Notes: a model not told the origin generated them from the letters alone. Counted from the first letter of the stretch, positions 7,876 to 17,749 are shown. The stretch is DNA of 64,000 nucleotides from Deferribacteres bacterium (GCA_023395255.1 JAEWZN010000019.1:1-64000), one strand, 5' to 3'. Program-made: numbers and translations.

Positions 7876-10091
7876 TCAGACGGGGCGACAATCCCTTTTT
7901 GTTCCATTATTTCTACGATGCGGGCTGCGCGGTTGTAGCCTATGCGCAGGTAGCGCTGTATCATGGATATGGAGGCGAAGCCTTTCTGTCTGACCAGTTC
8001 CAGCGCCTCGAAGTATTTGTCGTCTATTTCCGCTTCGTCTATCTCGTCAAATCCCGCTTCCTCATCTTTTACCAGATCCATGTTGTATTCCGGTTCGCCG
8101 AGGGTTTTGAGGTGTTCCGTTATCCTGCCCACCTCATCATCACTGACGAAACAGCCGTGGACACGGACAGTTTCGCTTGTTCCGGGCGGGATGAAGAGGC
8201 TGTCGCCCCTGCCGAGGAGGAGTTCCGCGCCGTTGGAATCAATGATTGTTCTGGAATCTATCTTTGATGAAACCTTAAACGAGAGTCTGGCGGGCATGTT
8301 CGCCTTGATGATGCCTGTTATAACGTTAACGGAAGGCCTCTGCGTGGCGAGAATCAGGTGTATGCCCACTGCACGCGCCATCTGTGCTATGCGGATGATC
8401 GACTGCTCCACCTCTTTGCCCGCAACCATCATAAGATCTGCGAACTCATCCACAACTACTATGAGATAAGGCATTTTCGGATGCCCGTCAGAGACGGACT
8501 TCTGATTGTAGGAGTCTATATTTCTCACCTTGCTTTCTGCAAGGAGGCTGTAGCGGGATTCCATCTCCTGCACAACGTTCTTGAGAACAGTAGCCGCCTT
8601 GCGCACATCCACCACAACCGGCGCTGCGAGGTGGGGTATCCCTTCGTATATGCTGAGCTCCACCATTTTCGGGTCGATCATGACAAACTTCACCATCTGA
8701 GGCGATGACTTATACAGAACGGAGCAGATCATGGCGTTCACAGAGACTGATTTGCCGCTGCCTGTTGTGCCCGCTATGAGCAGGTGAGGCATTTTTGTAA
8801 GGTCAGATATGTACGGCTTGCCGGAGGCATCCTTGCCCATGGCAAAAGTCAGCGGGGACTGGCTTTCGGCGAATTTCACAGAAGTGAGCAGTTCGCTCAG
8901 CACCACTGATTCCCTGTTCTCGTTGGGAAGCTCTATCCCCACCACGGACTTGCCGGGGATGGGGGCTATTATCCTCACGCTGAGGGCGCTCATGGCGAGA
9001 GCCAGATCATCGGAGAGGTTTGCTATCTTGTTTATTTTGATTCCGGGTGCGGGTTCAAACTCGAAGAGGGTTACCACGGGGCCCGGACGTATCTCCCGCA
9101 CTTTTCCCAGAACGCCGAAATCCTTAAGCTTCTGCTCAAGGATGGCGGCTTTGTGCTTGAGCTCCTCGTCAGATTCGCCGCGCACCTTGCCGGACGGTTT
9201 GTCCAGCAGGCTTAACGGAACATCGTACTTAACGCTTGTCTGCTCCACTGTTTCCTTGGGTTTTATGTCTATACCGTTTGCGGGAAATGGTGCTGGTTCA
9301 GATAATTCTTCCTCAGCCTCTTCCGCGGCAGAGAAAACAGGCTCCTCTTCGGGTTCAGCCTGTTTGAAGTACTCATCACCCAGAGGCTTGGTGACAGGCA
9401 CATAGCCCTCGTCAGGCTCCTCATATATTCCGCCGCCGGAGTTCTCCGCCTCAGCGGTTTCAACCGTGCGTCTTGGGTTGATGAACATTCCTCTGAGCCC
9501 TTTGCTCCCTGTTCCTTCCTTAACTCCGGTTTTAACACGGAGAAACGCCTGTTTCATGTCGCTGAGGGTCACGGCGAAGAAGACCATAAATGAGATAACA
9601 AGCAGGAAAAAGGCAGCAATCATACCCCCCGCCTTGCCGAGGAGAGAGACAAGAATATCAGACGATGCCTTGCCGGAGATGCCCCCTGTGTACTGGGATT
9701 CGAAGAAGAAGTCCTGCCCGCCGAAAAAGCCTGACATGACAGAAAGCAGGAAAACGAAAACCGTCATGGCAATGAATGAGTAAACAGCGCTGAAACGCCC
9801 TTCCTCCCTGCCGCTTCTCAGCAGATACAGCCTGTACACTGTGCCCGTGAAAAACACAGGGATGCACAAGGCAGCCCAGCCGAAAAAGCTTCCGGCAAGA
9901 TCCGCAAAATAGGCTCCGCTTTTGCCGAAGAGGTTATTCACCCTCAGCTCATAGTCACTGAAAATTATGTGGGAAAACGACGGATCGGACGGAGAATAGG
10001 AGTATATGGACAGCGTCAGAAAAATCAGCGCGGCTATGCTCAGCAGAAAAATTATGTCAAGCGGCAGGCTCTTTTTGCTTTCTACATCCAT
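7836..10091 (-). CDS. ftsK: DNA translocase FtsK
   Basis: FtsK pumps DNA at the septum during chromosome dimer resolution. The 751-residue protein has an N-terminal domain with several hydrophobic segments (about 1-180) and an acidic, proline-rich linker (about 215-290). The RecA-like motor follows, with Walker A GTTGSGKSVS and Walker B IVVVDEFADLMM. A C-terminal winged-helix gamma domain (from about 690) would read KOPS sites. The linker is short compared with E. coli, which is common outside the enterobacteria. Its start overlaps the uppP stop by 10 bases. Its last 40 bases are duplicated downstream. Confidence 0.96.
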   Translation of the reverse strand: MDVESKKSLPLDIIFLLSIAALIFLTLSIYSYSPSDPSFSHIIFSDYELRVNNLFGKSGAYFADLAGSFFGWAALCIPVFFTGTVYRLYLLRSGREEGRFSAVYSFIAMTVFVFLLSVMSGFFGGQDFFFESQYTGGISGKASSDILVSLLGKAGGMIAAFFLLVISFMVFFAVTLSDMKQAFLRVKTGVKEGTGSKGLRGMFINPRRTVETAEAENSGGGIYEEPDEGYVPVTKPLGDEYFKQAEPEEEPVFSAAEEAEEELSEPAPFPANGIDIKPKETVEQTSVKYDVPLSLLDKPSGKVRGESDEELKHKAAILEQKLKDFGVLGKVREIRPGPVVTLFEFEPAPGIKINKIANLSDDLALAMSALSVRIIAPIPGKSVVGIELPNENRESVVLSELLTSVKFAESQSPLTFAMGKDASGKPYISDLTKMPHLLIAGTTGSGKSVSVNAMICSVLYKSSPQMVKFVMIDPKMVELSIYEGIPHLAAPVVVDVRKAATVLKNVVQEMESRYSLLAESKVRNIDSYNQKSVSDGHPKMPYLIVVVDEFADLMMVAGKEVEQSIIRIAQMARAVGIHLILATQRPSVNVITGIIKANMPARLSFKVSSKIDSRTIIDSNGAELLLGRGDSLFIPPGTSETVRVHGCFVSDDEVGRITEHLKTLGEPEYNMDLVKDEEAGFDEIDEAEIDDKYFEALELVRQKGFASISMIQRYLRIGYNRAARIVEIMEQKGIVAPSDGTSKPREVIRKD

Positions 10092-10873
10092 ATTATAGCT
10101 GTTATCCCCAGTATGAGGCAGTAAAGGGCGAATATTTTAAGGTTCGCCTTCTTTATAAAATATACCATAAAGCTTATGGCGAAAAGACCGCTTATAAAAG
10201 CCGCCAGCATTCCCGCACCGTAAGCGGGAAGCTGCTCAACGGGCAAAGTTTCCAGATGACGCACCTGAAGCAGCGCTGCGCCGAATATCGCGGGAACTGA
10301 CATAAGGAAGGAAAATTCCGCAATATCCTCCCTTTTTACTCCGAGGAAAAGCCCCGCAGCCACTGTAGAGCCTGAGCGGGATATGCCCGGAATAACCGCA
10401 ATACCCTGCACTATGCCGATTATAAATGACTGTGGCAGGGTGAGTTCGCCTCTGGGCTTCATTTTATCCGAAAAAACAAGAAGCAGCGACGTGAGTATAA
10501 GGAAATACCCCACAACCGAAGGGATGGTAAAAAAATGCTCAGCCGATTTCTCAAGGGAAAGCCCTATTATTGCCGTGGGAATGCTGGCTATAACTATTCC
10601 CCAGAGAAAATTTTTATTCTGATAATAAGTTATCCTATGCTGCTGAAAAAATATGCCGAAAAAAGCCAGCATAAGGTTCTTCACCCTTTCCCGGAAGTAA
10701 AGGAGAACGGCGAAAAGTGTTCCCAGATGCAGCAATGTGTCAAAAAGAAGCCCCGGCTGGGAAAACCCGCTCATAAGGGACTGGGCAAGCACAAGATGCC
10801 CTGAACTGCTTACGGGGAGAAACTCTGTGAGCCCCTGAATAATCCCAAGCAGAACAGCCATTCCTGTTGTCAT
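10082..10873 (-). CDS. uppP: undecaprenyl-diphosphatase UppP (BacA)
   Basis: This integral membrane enzyme dephosphorylates undecaprenyl pyrophosphate to recycle the lipid carrier for peptidoglycan and other envelope glycans. At 263 residues it has family length. Both signature motifs are present (GLTEFLPVSSSGHL near the N-terminus and PGISRSGSTVAAG near residue 160). The ATG follows the rnj stop codon directly and the end overlaps ftsK, so the three genes form one transcript. Confidence 0.96.
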   Translation of the reverse strand: MTTGMAVLLGIIQGLTEFLPVSSSGHLVLAQSLMSGFSQPGLLFDTLLHLGTLFAVLLYFRERVKNLMLAFFGIFFQQHRITYYQNKNFLWGIVIASIPTAIIGLSLEKSAEHFFTIPSVVGYFLILTSLLLVFSDKMKPRGELTLPQSFIIGIVQGIAVIPGISRSGSTVAAGLFLGVKREDIAEFSFLMSVPAIFGAALLQVRHLETLPVEQLPAYGAGMLAAFISGLFAISFMVYFIKKANLKIFALYCLILGITAIIWM

Positions 10874-12514
10874 TTATACCTCCACGACAGCGGCCGCCAC
10901 TGCGGGCCTTCTGTCCATACTTTTCCTGAAAAAACGTCTGACGAGTTTTTCAATAAAATCTTCAAGCAGGGTGTAATCCCCGTTTGCCTCTTCTATGAGA
11001 CCTGCCATGTTATCGCTCAGGTATTTTCTGAGCTCAAATGTTGTGCGGTCATCGATCCGGAAGCCTTTCACTCTGACCACAGGAGGCATTTCAAGCGCCT
11101 CGTAAAGCGGACTGTAAAGCACAGTAACAGCCACAGCACCGTCACGGCAAAGGCTTTTGCGGTCTTTCAGCAGTTCCTCGTCTATCACGGTTCTGCCCCG
11201 CTGGTCAATATATACAGCCCCGTGGGGTATATCGTCAACGGCTACAAGTTTTCCGCCGGCAAAAACAGCCTTCATGCCGTCCTTAACGGGCAGAACGCTT
11301 TCCCGTTCGAAGTGCCCTGTCTTCATGGCGGTTTTGCGCATGTGAGCCAGATGCATCTCCTCGCCGTGTACGGGTATGAGGTACGAAGGCCTCGTAAGGT
11401 TCATCATTTTTGTGAGCTCCCCTCTGGAAGCATGGCCGGAAACGTGTATTTTACGTGCGGCAGTGTCTATTACCTCGCCGCCGTTTTCGTATATCAGGTT
11501 TATTAGCCTGTTCAGGTTCTTTTCATTACCCGGAATAACGCGGGAGGAGATTATGAAGGTGTCGCCGGGCTCCACTTTCAGGTCTCTGCGCTCGCGGGAG
11601 GCTATGCGGTAAAGGGTGCTCTGGGTCTCCCCCTGACAGCCTGTGATTATGTAAACCACCTTATTGTCCGGCATTTTTTTGCCTGCGGAAAGCTGTACAA
11701 TCGCCTTGGGCGGTATGTCCAGATAGCCTATCTTCTTTGCTATATCAACATTGCGCTCAATGGAGGCTCCTTCAAGCACCACCTTGCGCCCAAGCTCCTC
11801 GGCGGCTTCTATCACCTGCCTGAGCCTGTCAAGGTTTGAGGAGAATGTGGTGAAAAACACTCGTCCGGGTGAACTGCGTATTATATCCTTAAGTTCTGCT
11901 TTTATGGATGACTCTGAGTTGGTAAAGCCTTCGTTCTGTGAGTTGGTGGAGTCCAGCAGGAGACAGGTAAGCCCGCCTGCTGCGAGGGGCGCGAAGTCAT
12001 CCTCGTTGAAAGGTTCACCGGAGACGGGGGTGTAGTCTATCTTAAAATCAGAGCAGTGCAGGGCTGAGAACGGCCCGTGCTTTACGTATATGGCAAAGGT
12101 GTCCCCTATGGAGTGAGTGACGGGGAGAAAGGTCACGGAGAAATCACCGATTTTCACTGTTTCCCTTGATTCAACAGGGATCAGGCTCACCTTCTCCTTC
12201 TTTGAGCCGAGCTTGGCCGCGAGGATGCCCAGAGAGAGCTTTCCGCCGTAGACAGGTACATTGAACTCGCTGAGAAAATAGGGCAGGGCGCCTATATGAT
12301 CCTCATGCCCGTGGGAAACGAGAACCGCCTTAAGCTTGTGCTCTATGTCTCTTATGTATGTAAAGTCGGGGATTATGTAGTCCACACCGGGGTATGTGTA
12401 GTCCGCGAACATCACGCCGCAGTCAACGACCACTGCTGTGTCCTCGGTTTCATAAACATACATATTCATGCCGATTTCGCCTACTCCGCCGAGTACGGCA
12501 ACTGATGCCCTCAT
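10874..12514 (-). CDS. rnj: ribonuclease J
   Basis: RNase J is a metallo-beta-lactamase/beta-CASP nuclease with endo- and 5'-exonuclease activity in RNA maturation and decay. The 546 residues carry the zinc motif HGHEDH near residue 71, the beta-CASP motifs (FTTFSSNLDR, VSGHAS) and the C-terminal domain. Having RNase J in a diderm is typical of lineages outside the gamma-proteobacteria. It is the first gene of rnj-uppP-ftsK. Confidence 0.95.
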   Translation of the reverse strand: MRASVAVLGGVGEIGMNMYVYETEDTAVVVDCGVMFADYTYPGVDYIIPDFTYIRDIEHKLKAVLVSHGHEDHIGALPYFLSEFNVPVYGGKLSLGILAAKLGSKKEKVSLIPVESRETVKIGDFSVTFLPVTHSIGDTFAIYVKHGPFSALHCSDFKIDYTPVSGEPFNEDDFAPLAAGGLTCLLLDSTNSQNEGFTNSESSIKAELKDIIRSSPGRVFFTTFSSNLDRLRQVIEAAEELGRKVVLEGASIERNVDIAKKIGYLDIPPKAIVQLSAGKKMPDNKVVYIITGCQGETQSTLYRIASRERRDLKVEPGDTFIISSRVIPGNEKNLNRLINLIYENGGEVIDTAARKIHVSGHASRGELTKMMNLTRPSYLIPVHGEEMHLAHMRKTAMKTGHFERESVLPVKDGMKAVFAGGKLVAVDDIPHGAVYIDQRGRTVIDEELLKDRKSLCRDGAVAVTVLYSPLYEALEMPPVVRVKGFRIDDRTTFELRKYLSDNMAGLIEEANGDYTLLEDFIEKLVRRFFRKSMDRRPAVAAAVVEV

Positions 12515-12623
12515 CTTGCTCCTTAATTTCTCTGGATAACGGATATTTTAAGGTAAACGCAATTAAATGAAAAGGCAAGGAATGTTAAGGGAAGAGAATA
12601 GGGGAGACAGTTTTCAGGCGGTT

Positions 12624-13226
12624 CTAAATCGTCAACCTCTGTCTGACAATTTCTGCATATACAAAAGGAGATTTGCTCAAAAGAAAATTCAACTTGCAAT
12701 CTCTAGAAACATATGTGCCATAATGTTCCGCACGCATTTTATTATTTTCGGCACTGTCTAATTTCAGGCGCTTGATTGTTTTATAAGCAAGTGCATGTTC
12801 ATCTGGATTCAAACTCGGGTTAGGGTAAATTTCTCCTGAAACAAAATTGATAAAAAACGTATCAGGATGCAGCCCTATGGGATCAAGAACATCGTCAAAT
12901 TTATGTTTATTCCGGTTAGAACCTAAACATGAAAGACGATAGTTTGACCATTCATATGCCTGTCCAGCATTTTCAGATTTTGCTATGAAATGATCTGTTG
13001 AGCTTGCCCCTGTGCCCCACTCAAAATAAATAGCAAGGTAAGCGCAAATACCTGAATAAGCCTCCCAAAGCTGTTTATTGGAATGACGCCAGTAGTTGGG
13101 TAATTCGGATGCTTTCGTCGGAGCGAAAGCAGGATCTATTCCCTTCTCCTCAAGCCACTTAAGTCCTTTCTGACGAACTTCTTTATTAAAATCCTCCGGT
13201 TCAGGTTGAAGAGTCACTGGTATCAT
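12624..13226 (-). CDS. HNH endonuclease, PtuB-like (Septu-type)
   Basis: The 200-residue protein has the HNH features of the TIGR02646/PtuB family. These are a short N-terminal region, a DHFIAKS element supplying the catalytic histidine, and WSNYRLSC followed by N/K residues in the metal finger. In known Septu and retron-Ec78 systems such nucleases act with an SMC-like ATPase to abort phage infection. Its start overlaps the ATPase stop as ATGA, a strong sign of a two-component unit. The module sits between the housekeeping genes rnj and thiL and is visibly more AT-rich than both. Function is inferred from family and pairing. Confidence 0.8.
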   Translation of the reverse strand: MIPVTLQPEPEDFNKEVRQKGLKWLEEKGIDPAFAPTKASELPNYWRHSNKQLWEAYSGICAYLAIYFEWGTGASSTDHFIAKSENAGQAYEWSNYRLSCLGSNRNKHKFDDVLDPIGLHPDTFFINFVSGEIYPNPSLNPDEHALAYKTIKRLKLDSAENNKMRAEHYGTYVSRDCKLNFLLSKSPFVYAEIVRQRLTI

Positions 13227-14506
13227 TTAAGCAATCCTTTCTTATAGCAGATAGCCCGCCAGCGGAATAAAAAATCATCCTTAGGGTTCAAAGCCTTTAC
13301 CAGTTTATCATTCATAGATTCTATTTGCTGTTCTGATGGTGGCACTTGTTTCAAAAGCTCCGATGCCTCATTAACAAGACGCTCATACTCGACTGCACCC
13401 CTGTCACTGGGGAGATCAAACGCCTCACTAGTTAACCAGTTTGCAATATTGCCACGTTTTTCATACTCGCGTTTACGTAAAACAACCTTTTCATTTTCAA
13501 AATCCAAATCAAACCAGGCATCTTGATTTTCATCGAACAAGGGTTCAACAGAAGCCATTATCAGAGGAGAATGTGTTGCAGTGATTAACTGCACCTCAGG
13601 ACTTTTTGTTAATTCCTTCATAACAGAAAGCAGCGCAGGAATAATCCTTCTCTGCCAGCTTGGGTGCAGATGTGATTCGATCTCGTCAACAAGAAATGTA
13701 ATTTGTGCAGTAGACTGTTTACCCAACTGTTTAGCAGCTTTTCCGTGTTCTTCCCATGCCCAGACAAGAAAATACGCCAGAGCAATGATTCGCCTGATCC
13801 CCGACGAAGCATGTAGAACCGGCACATCTGTTTGATAAGGCATACGAATAGTAGGAATATCACGAACATCATCAAGACTTATTCTTGTTAAATCACCGGG
13901 TTCAAGCTTTTCATTATCGGAAGAAGACAGAACGTTTAAGACCTGTTTGAGGTGCTTAAAAGATTTACCTTTTTCTTTTTGCCAACCTGCCCAGTCACGT
14001 ATCAATCCGTTACAAAGCCAATTACCTCGATCGTCCTGCAAGCCGTCCCAAACTTCTTTGGGGCTGAATACATATGCAGGAACACGTTCCTGAATATCCT
14101 CGCCACCGCTGGTAATCCAGTAGTTTCTATGGGGATCCCACACCGCAAAGCTTCCATCAGACATGGCGTATAGAACTAAACCCGGATTAGCAGGGCGTCC
14201 AGGTACTCCGAGCCACGATTGCCTCTCTCTGTGAAATGTGCTTTTGTAACTTTTATCTTTACTTTTTGCAGCAAACGAAAAACTGATTTTCGCTTCGCCT
14301 TTGAAACTGGGGCGTGCTTTGTTTCCTGTGGTCAGTTTTGGATTGATTTCAGATGCCCACTTACGTGTAAGTGACCACCAAACTATATCAAGCAAAAAGC
14401 TTTTACCTAATCCGTTATCACCAGTAATCAGATTCAGTCTTTTACCAAAATCCATCGCCATTTCTGATGCTGACCCAACATTATTTAGTTTGAGATTCTG
14501 GATCAT
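13223..14506 (-). CDS. AAA/SMC-like ATPase, PtuA-like (Septu-type)
   Basis: The 427-residue ATPase resembles the RecF/SMC-hinge-less group. Walker A GDNGLGKS lies at residues 29-36. A signature-like SSGIRRIIALAY comes before Walker B FLVDEIESHLHP. The ATHSP switch histidine and a C-terminal extension follow. The nuclease partner overlaps it downstream. No reverse transcriptase or msr/msd-like locus is seen upstream, so this is Septu-like rather than a retron. The exact subtype would need family profiles. Confidence 0.82.
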   Translation of the reverse strand: MIQNLKLNNVGSASEMAMDFGKRLNLITGDNGLGKSFLLDIVWWSLTRKWASEINPKLTTGNKARPSFKGEAKISFSFAAKSKDKSYKSTFHRERQSWLGVPGRPANPGLVLYAMSDGSFAVWDPHRNYWITSGGEDIQERVPAYVFSPKEVWDGLQDDRGNWLCNGLIRDWAGWQKEKGKSFKHLKQVLNVLSSSDNEKLEPGDLTRISLDDVRDIPTIRMPYQTDVPVLHASSGIRRIIALAYFLVWAWEEHGKAAKQLGKQSTAQITFLVDEIESHLHPSWQRRIIPALLSVMKELTKSPEVQLITATHSPLIMASVEPLFDENQDAWFDLDFENEKVVLRKREYEKRGNIANWLTSEAFDLPSDRGAVEYERLVNEASELLKQVPPSEQQIESMNDKLVKALNPKDDFLFRWRAICYKKGLLK

Positions 14507-14548
14507 GCCTGATTCTCCCTTAAATCTTTTGGCGATATGCTAGTATAT

Positions 14549-14575
14549 ATTATAAGTGGAAGTTTTCTTACTCAA
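14549..14575 (-). promoter_or_regulatory. candidate promoter of the PtuAB-like operon
   Basis: On the minus strand a TATAAT (14554-14549) lies 42 bases upstream of the ATPase ATG. TTGAGT (14575-14570) is 15 bases further upstream, a short spacing. TTGATA (14581-14576) would give 21. The surrounding 14507-14752 stretch is very AT-rich and otherwise holds nothing I can identify. Confidence 0.4.
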
Positions 14576-14752
14576 TATCAAGTTTAACCGATGTTAATAT
14601 ACTTGTCACACATAATATTTTGTATCAGATTAAAACTACATACAAAATTATTCAAATAAATATACATATTTATAAATGGTGAAATCAAAAGTCAAGTTGA
14701 TGTTTTGAGTTAATTTCAAAACCAAAGATGTATATTGAAATTTCATTATATT

Positions 14753-15616
14753 CTACCTGTGCTCCCACCCTTTTTCTGAAATATCCTCACCGTCCATGAA
14801 AACTCCTGAGCCCTTTCTGACCTTGCCTATGCGGTAAACAGGGCGTTTGAGGTCACGGTGGATGAGTTCCTCCATCTCCTTGGCGCGGTTTTTGGGCACT
14901 GTGAAAAGGAGGGCAAATTCCTCGCCGGAGCTGACTGCATCAGATATTCCGTATTCGGGAACCAGCCTTGAATCAAGCTCTATGCGCACTCCGCTTGCTT
15001 CTGCTATGTGAGAGGCATCCCGCCCCAGACCATCGCTTATATCTATGCAGGAATTAACGCCGAAACTGCCGAGGTATTCCCCAAGCTCCGTTTCCGCCTT
15101 GTAGAGATAATGGTCGTACACTCTCTTCCCCGCAAGCTCGCGGGCAAGCATAGCCGCTGCGCCGCCCACAGGTCTGGAGAGATATACCTCGTCCCCCTCC
15201 TTTGCACCGCTTCTCACGAGGACATTCTCCGAAGGGGAGCCGATTATGGTAAGGGATGCGAAAAAATGCGAGGCGGAGGAGGTGGTGTCCCCGCCGATGA
15301 GTTTTATATTATAATACGAGCATGCGTAGCGAATGGCCTCGGTGAGCCTGCCCTTGTCAAGCAGTTCAGGCAGGGCAACACCGAGGAGAGCCTTCTCCGC
15401 CCGTCCGCCCATTGCTGCTATGTCGCTTACATTCGCGGTGAAAAGCCTGAAAATTATGTTTTGCAGGGGAGCGCCTTCGGTGAAGTGCACTCCCTCCGTC
15501 ACAATATCCTTGGCTATCAGAAGCCCGTCAGTAAGAACGGCATCATCGCCTATTCCGTACAGACCGCCCTCCGGGCTCAGACTTTTCAGGCTTTCGATAA
15601 AGGCAAATTCCTTCAA
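14753..15616 (-). CDS. thiL: thiamine-monophosphate kinase ThiL
   Basis: ThiL phosphorylates thiamine monophosphate to the active cofactor thiamine diphosphate. The 287 residues show the PurM/SelD-type fold motifs YGIGDDAVL near residue 20, IGGDTTSS near 118 and the DGL segment IDISDGLGRDA. The frame opens with TTG, which overlaps the thiE stop as TTGA. It is the last gene of thiC-thiE-thiL. Slightly shorter than the 320 residues usual in enterobacteria, but no motif is missing. Confidence 0.94.
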   Translation of the reverse strand: MKEFAFIESLKSLSPEGGLYGIGDDAVLTDGLLIAKDIVTEGVHFTEGAPLQNIIFRLFTANVSDIAAMGGRAEKALLGVALPELLDKGRLTEAIRYACSYYNIKLIGGDTTSSASHFFASLTIIGSPSENVLVRSGAKEGDEVYLSRPVGGAAAMLARELAGKRVYDHYLYKAETELGEYLGSFGVNSCIDISDGLGRDASHIAEASGVRIELDSRLVPEYGISDAVSSGEEFALLFTVPKNRAKEMEELIHRDLKRPVYRIGKVRKGSGVFMDGEDISEKGWEHR

Positions 15617-16269
15617 AGCTCCTCCGCAAGCTCACGCATCAGCTTCGCATCGCAGTAAGGATCGCCGGAAGTGCAGAGTGCGGATGAAACCGCCACGCCG
15701 GAGAGCCCCATGCCTTTGAGATTTTTTATATTTGAAGCCTTTATGCCGCCTATGGCAATGGCGGGCAGCGGGCTTCTTTCCGTTATGAGCCTTATCCCCT
15801 CCGGCCCGATGACAGGGCGGAGATCCTTCTTCGTATCAGTATTAAACGCAGGCCCCACGCCGATGTATGACGCACCGCCGTTCACCGCCGTTTCCAGATC
15901 CGTTAAGCAGTTGCAGGAATACCCGTAGACCGTTTCCGGCCATGTACTCACCGCTGCCTCAAGGGGGATGTCCTTTATTCCCAGATGCACAGCCTCAGCA
16001 CCCAGAGCAAGGGCAAGATCAACTCTGTCATTCACCACAAACAGAGTGCCCGTGCCTTCTATCAGTTCCATTATCCGGTGTCCGGTAATAAGCGTCCGGC
16101 GGAGGTCAGCCCCCTTGTTGCGGAGCTGAATTGCCGTTACCCCGCCCTCAATAACCGCCGGAATAAACTCATCCAGCGGCACTTGGAGCATGTCTTCCTC
16201 AAAAACGAGGTAAAGCCTTAAATAGTCGGAAGCTTTTTGTCTATCTTCACTGCGCATAATTTCCCGCAC
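15613..16269 (-). CDS. thiE: thiamine-phosphate synthase ThiE
   Basis: ThiE joins HMP pyrophosphate and thiazole phosphate to give thiamine phosphate. The TIM barrel is complete, with IQLRNKGAD, VNDRVDLAL, GVGPAFNTDTK and AIGGI. The annotated start is GTG at 16267-16269. An in-frame ATG at 16255-16257 would shorten it by four residues. Either start overlaps the thiC 3' end by 40-52 bases, which implies coupled translation. Confidence 0.94.
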   Translation of the reverse strand: MREIMRSEDRQKASDYLRLYLVFEEDMLQVPLDEFIPAVIEGGVTAIQLRNKGADLRRTLITGHRIMELIEGTGTLFVVNDRVDLALALGAEAVHLGIKDIPLEAAVSTWPETVYGYSCNCLTDLETAVNGGASYIGVGPAFNTDTKKDLRPVIGPEGIRLITERSPLPAIAIGGIKASNIKNLKGMGLSGVAVSSALCTSGDPYCDAKLMRELAEEL

Positions 16270-17495
16270 ATGGAGCAGGAATCCACATCCCTGTTCCTTT
16301 CGAATTTTTCTCTGGCCTTGGCCGGGTCTATGGCAAGGGAGAACATGCCTTCCCAGTTAAGCTCTTTTCTGTACTTACTCATAAGTATATTACGTTCCAT
16401 CGCTCCGGGGTAGCCTTTTGCTATATCCGCAATGTGCCCTGCGATACGGGAGGCTATAACCCCTTCACGCACATCGTTTTCATCCGGCAGGCAGAGATGC
16501 TCCGCCGGAGTGACATAGCAGAGGAAATCCGCACCCGCAGCACCCGCTATGGCTCCGCCTATGGCTGCGGTTATATGATCGTAACCGGGGGCAATATCGG
16601 TGGGAAGCGGGCCGAGGATATAGAAGGGCGCACCGTCGCAGAGGGTTTTCTGCAGTGTCATGTTCGCCTCAATCTGGTTAAGGGGGACATGGCCGGGGCC
16701 TTCTATAATTACCTGAACATCCCGCTCCTTCGCCCTTTTGGCAAGTTCGCCGAGGATTATGAGTTCGTCTATCTGGGCTCTGTCGGACGCGTCAACGATT
16801 GCGCCCGGACGGAAGCCGTCACCAAGGCTTAATGTTACATCATATTTATATGCTATATCCAGAAGATCTTCGTAATATTCATAAAGCGGGTTTTCTTTGC
16901 CGTTTCTGCGGATCCAGTTAGCGGTGATTGAGCCGCCCCTGCTGACTATTCCGCAGACTCTGTCTGTTCTGTCCATTCTGGCGACTGATTCCTTCGTTAC
17001 GCCGCAGTGAACCGTGATGTAGTCAATCCCTTGCTCGCATTGTTTCTCGATGCTGCGAAGCAGGACTTCCGGGTCCATCATCTCGGTGTTTTTATCCGCC
17101 ATGGCAAGCTCAGCCGCAACGGCATACAGCGGAACAGCACCCACCATAACGGGTGAAGCCTCAAGTATAGCCCTGCGCACAGCCTCAAGGTCGCCCCCGG
17201 TGGAGAGATCCATCACGCTGTCAGTGCCTGCGTCAAGAGCCGCCTTGAGCTTGTCAAGTTCGCAGTCTATGAACGGACGGTCGCCGGATGTGCCTATGTT
17301 GGCGTTTACCTTGGTGCGCAGTCCGCGGCCTATGCCCATAACCTGAGCGAAGTCTCTGTTTTTATTTTTAGGGATAACAACTTTGCCGTCCGCTATGAGG
17401 CTCATGAGCTTTTCAGCTTCCATGAATTCGTCTGCGGCTATTTTCTTCATTTCGGGGGTGATTATGCCTTTACGGGCTGCTTCAAGCTGAGTCAT
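16218..17495 (-). CDS. thiC: phosphomethylpyrimidine synthase ThiC
   Basis: ThiC is the radical-SAM enzyme that rearranges aminoimidazole ribotide into HMP phosphate. At 425 residues it is the short form without the N-terminal extension of E. coli ThiC. The C-terminal cluster motif reads CSMCGKLC, that is CX2CX3C, one residue tighter than the CX2CX4C of the long form. The frame is continuous, so I take this as a subfamily feature. It is the first gene behind a TPP riboswitch. Confidence 0.95.
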   Translation of the reverse strand: MTQLEAARKGIITPEMKKIAADEFMEAEKLMSLIADGKVVIPKNKNRDFAQVMGIGRGLRTKVNANIGTSGDRPFIDCELDKLKAALDAGTDSVMDLSTGGDLEAVRRAILEASPVMVGAVPLYAVAAELAMADKNTEMMDPEVLLRSIEKQCEQGIDYITVHCGVTKESVARMDRTDRVCGIVSRGGSITANWIRRNGKENPLYEYYEDLLDIAYKYDVTLSLGDGFRPGAIVDASDRAQIDELIILGELAKRAKERDVQVIIEGPGHVPLNQIEANMTLQKTLCDGAPFYILGPLPTDIAPGYDHITAAIGGAIAGAAGADFLCYVTPAEHLCLPDENDVREGVIASRIAGHIADIAKGYPGAMERNILMSKYRKELNWEGMFSLAIDPAKAREKFERNRDVDSCSMCGKLCAVKIDKKLPTI

Positions 17496-17587
17496 TGATT
17501 TATACCTGCCTTTAAGTGAACTATGGATTATATTCCGTAAGGGCGGGTAATGCGAAAAGGGTTCTGAGCGAAAAGACCAAAGAAAAA

Positions 17588-17672
17588 CCGTTTCCCTACG
17601 CCGGCATTATCCGGATCAGGTTACGGGGACTCTCTCAGCCTGCCCTTTTTAAACGGCAAGCACCCCCACGGA
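17588..17672 (-). ncRNA. TPP riboswitch (THI element)
   Basis: On the minus strand the conserved TPP aptamer words appear in order: GGGGTGC, then GCTGAGAGAG, then ACCTGATCCGGATAATGCC and GGCGTAGGGAA. The GGGGTGC word and the pyrimidine-sensor CTGAGAGA are canonical. About 90 bases separate it from the thiC ATG, leaving room for an expression platform. I could not identify a clear terminator there, so control may be at translation initiation. It should repress thiC-thiE-thiL when thiamine diphosphate is plentiful. Confidence 0.95.
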
Positions 17673-17749
17673 TGTTGGTTTAATCTACACTCTGATTTGA
17701 GTGAATGCAAGGATAAGTGAAAGTTTTCTGACAATGGCTTGAAAATATA

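Noticed and set aside
14507..14752. Possible retron msr/msd next to the Septu-like module
   Set aside because: No reverse transcriptase gene and no long inverted structure; only AT-rich sequence with a promoter.
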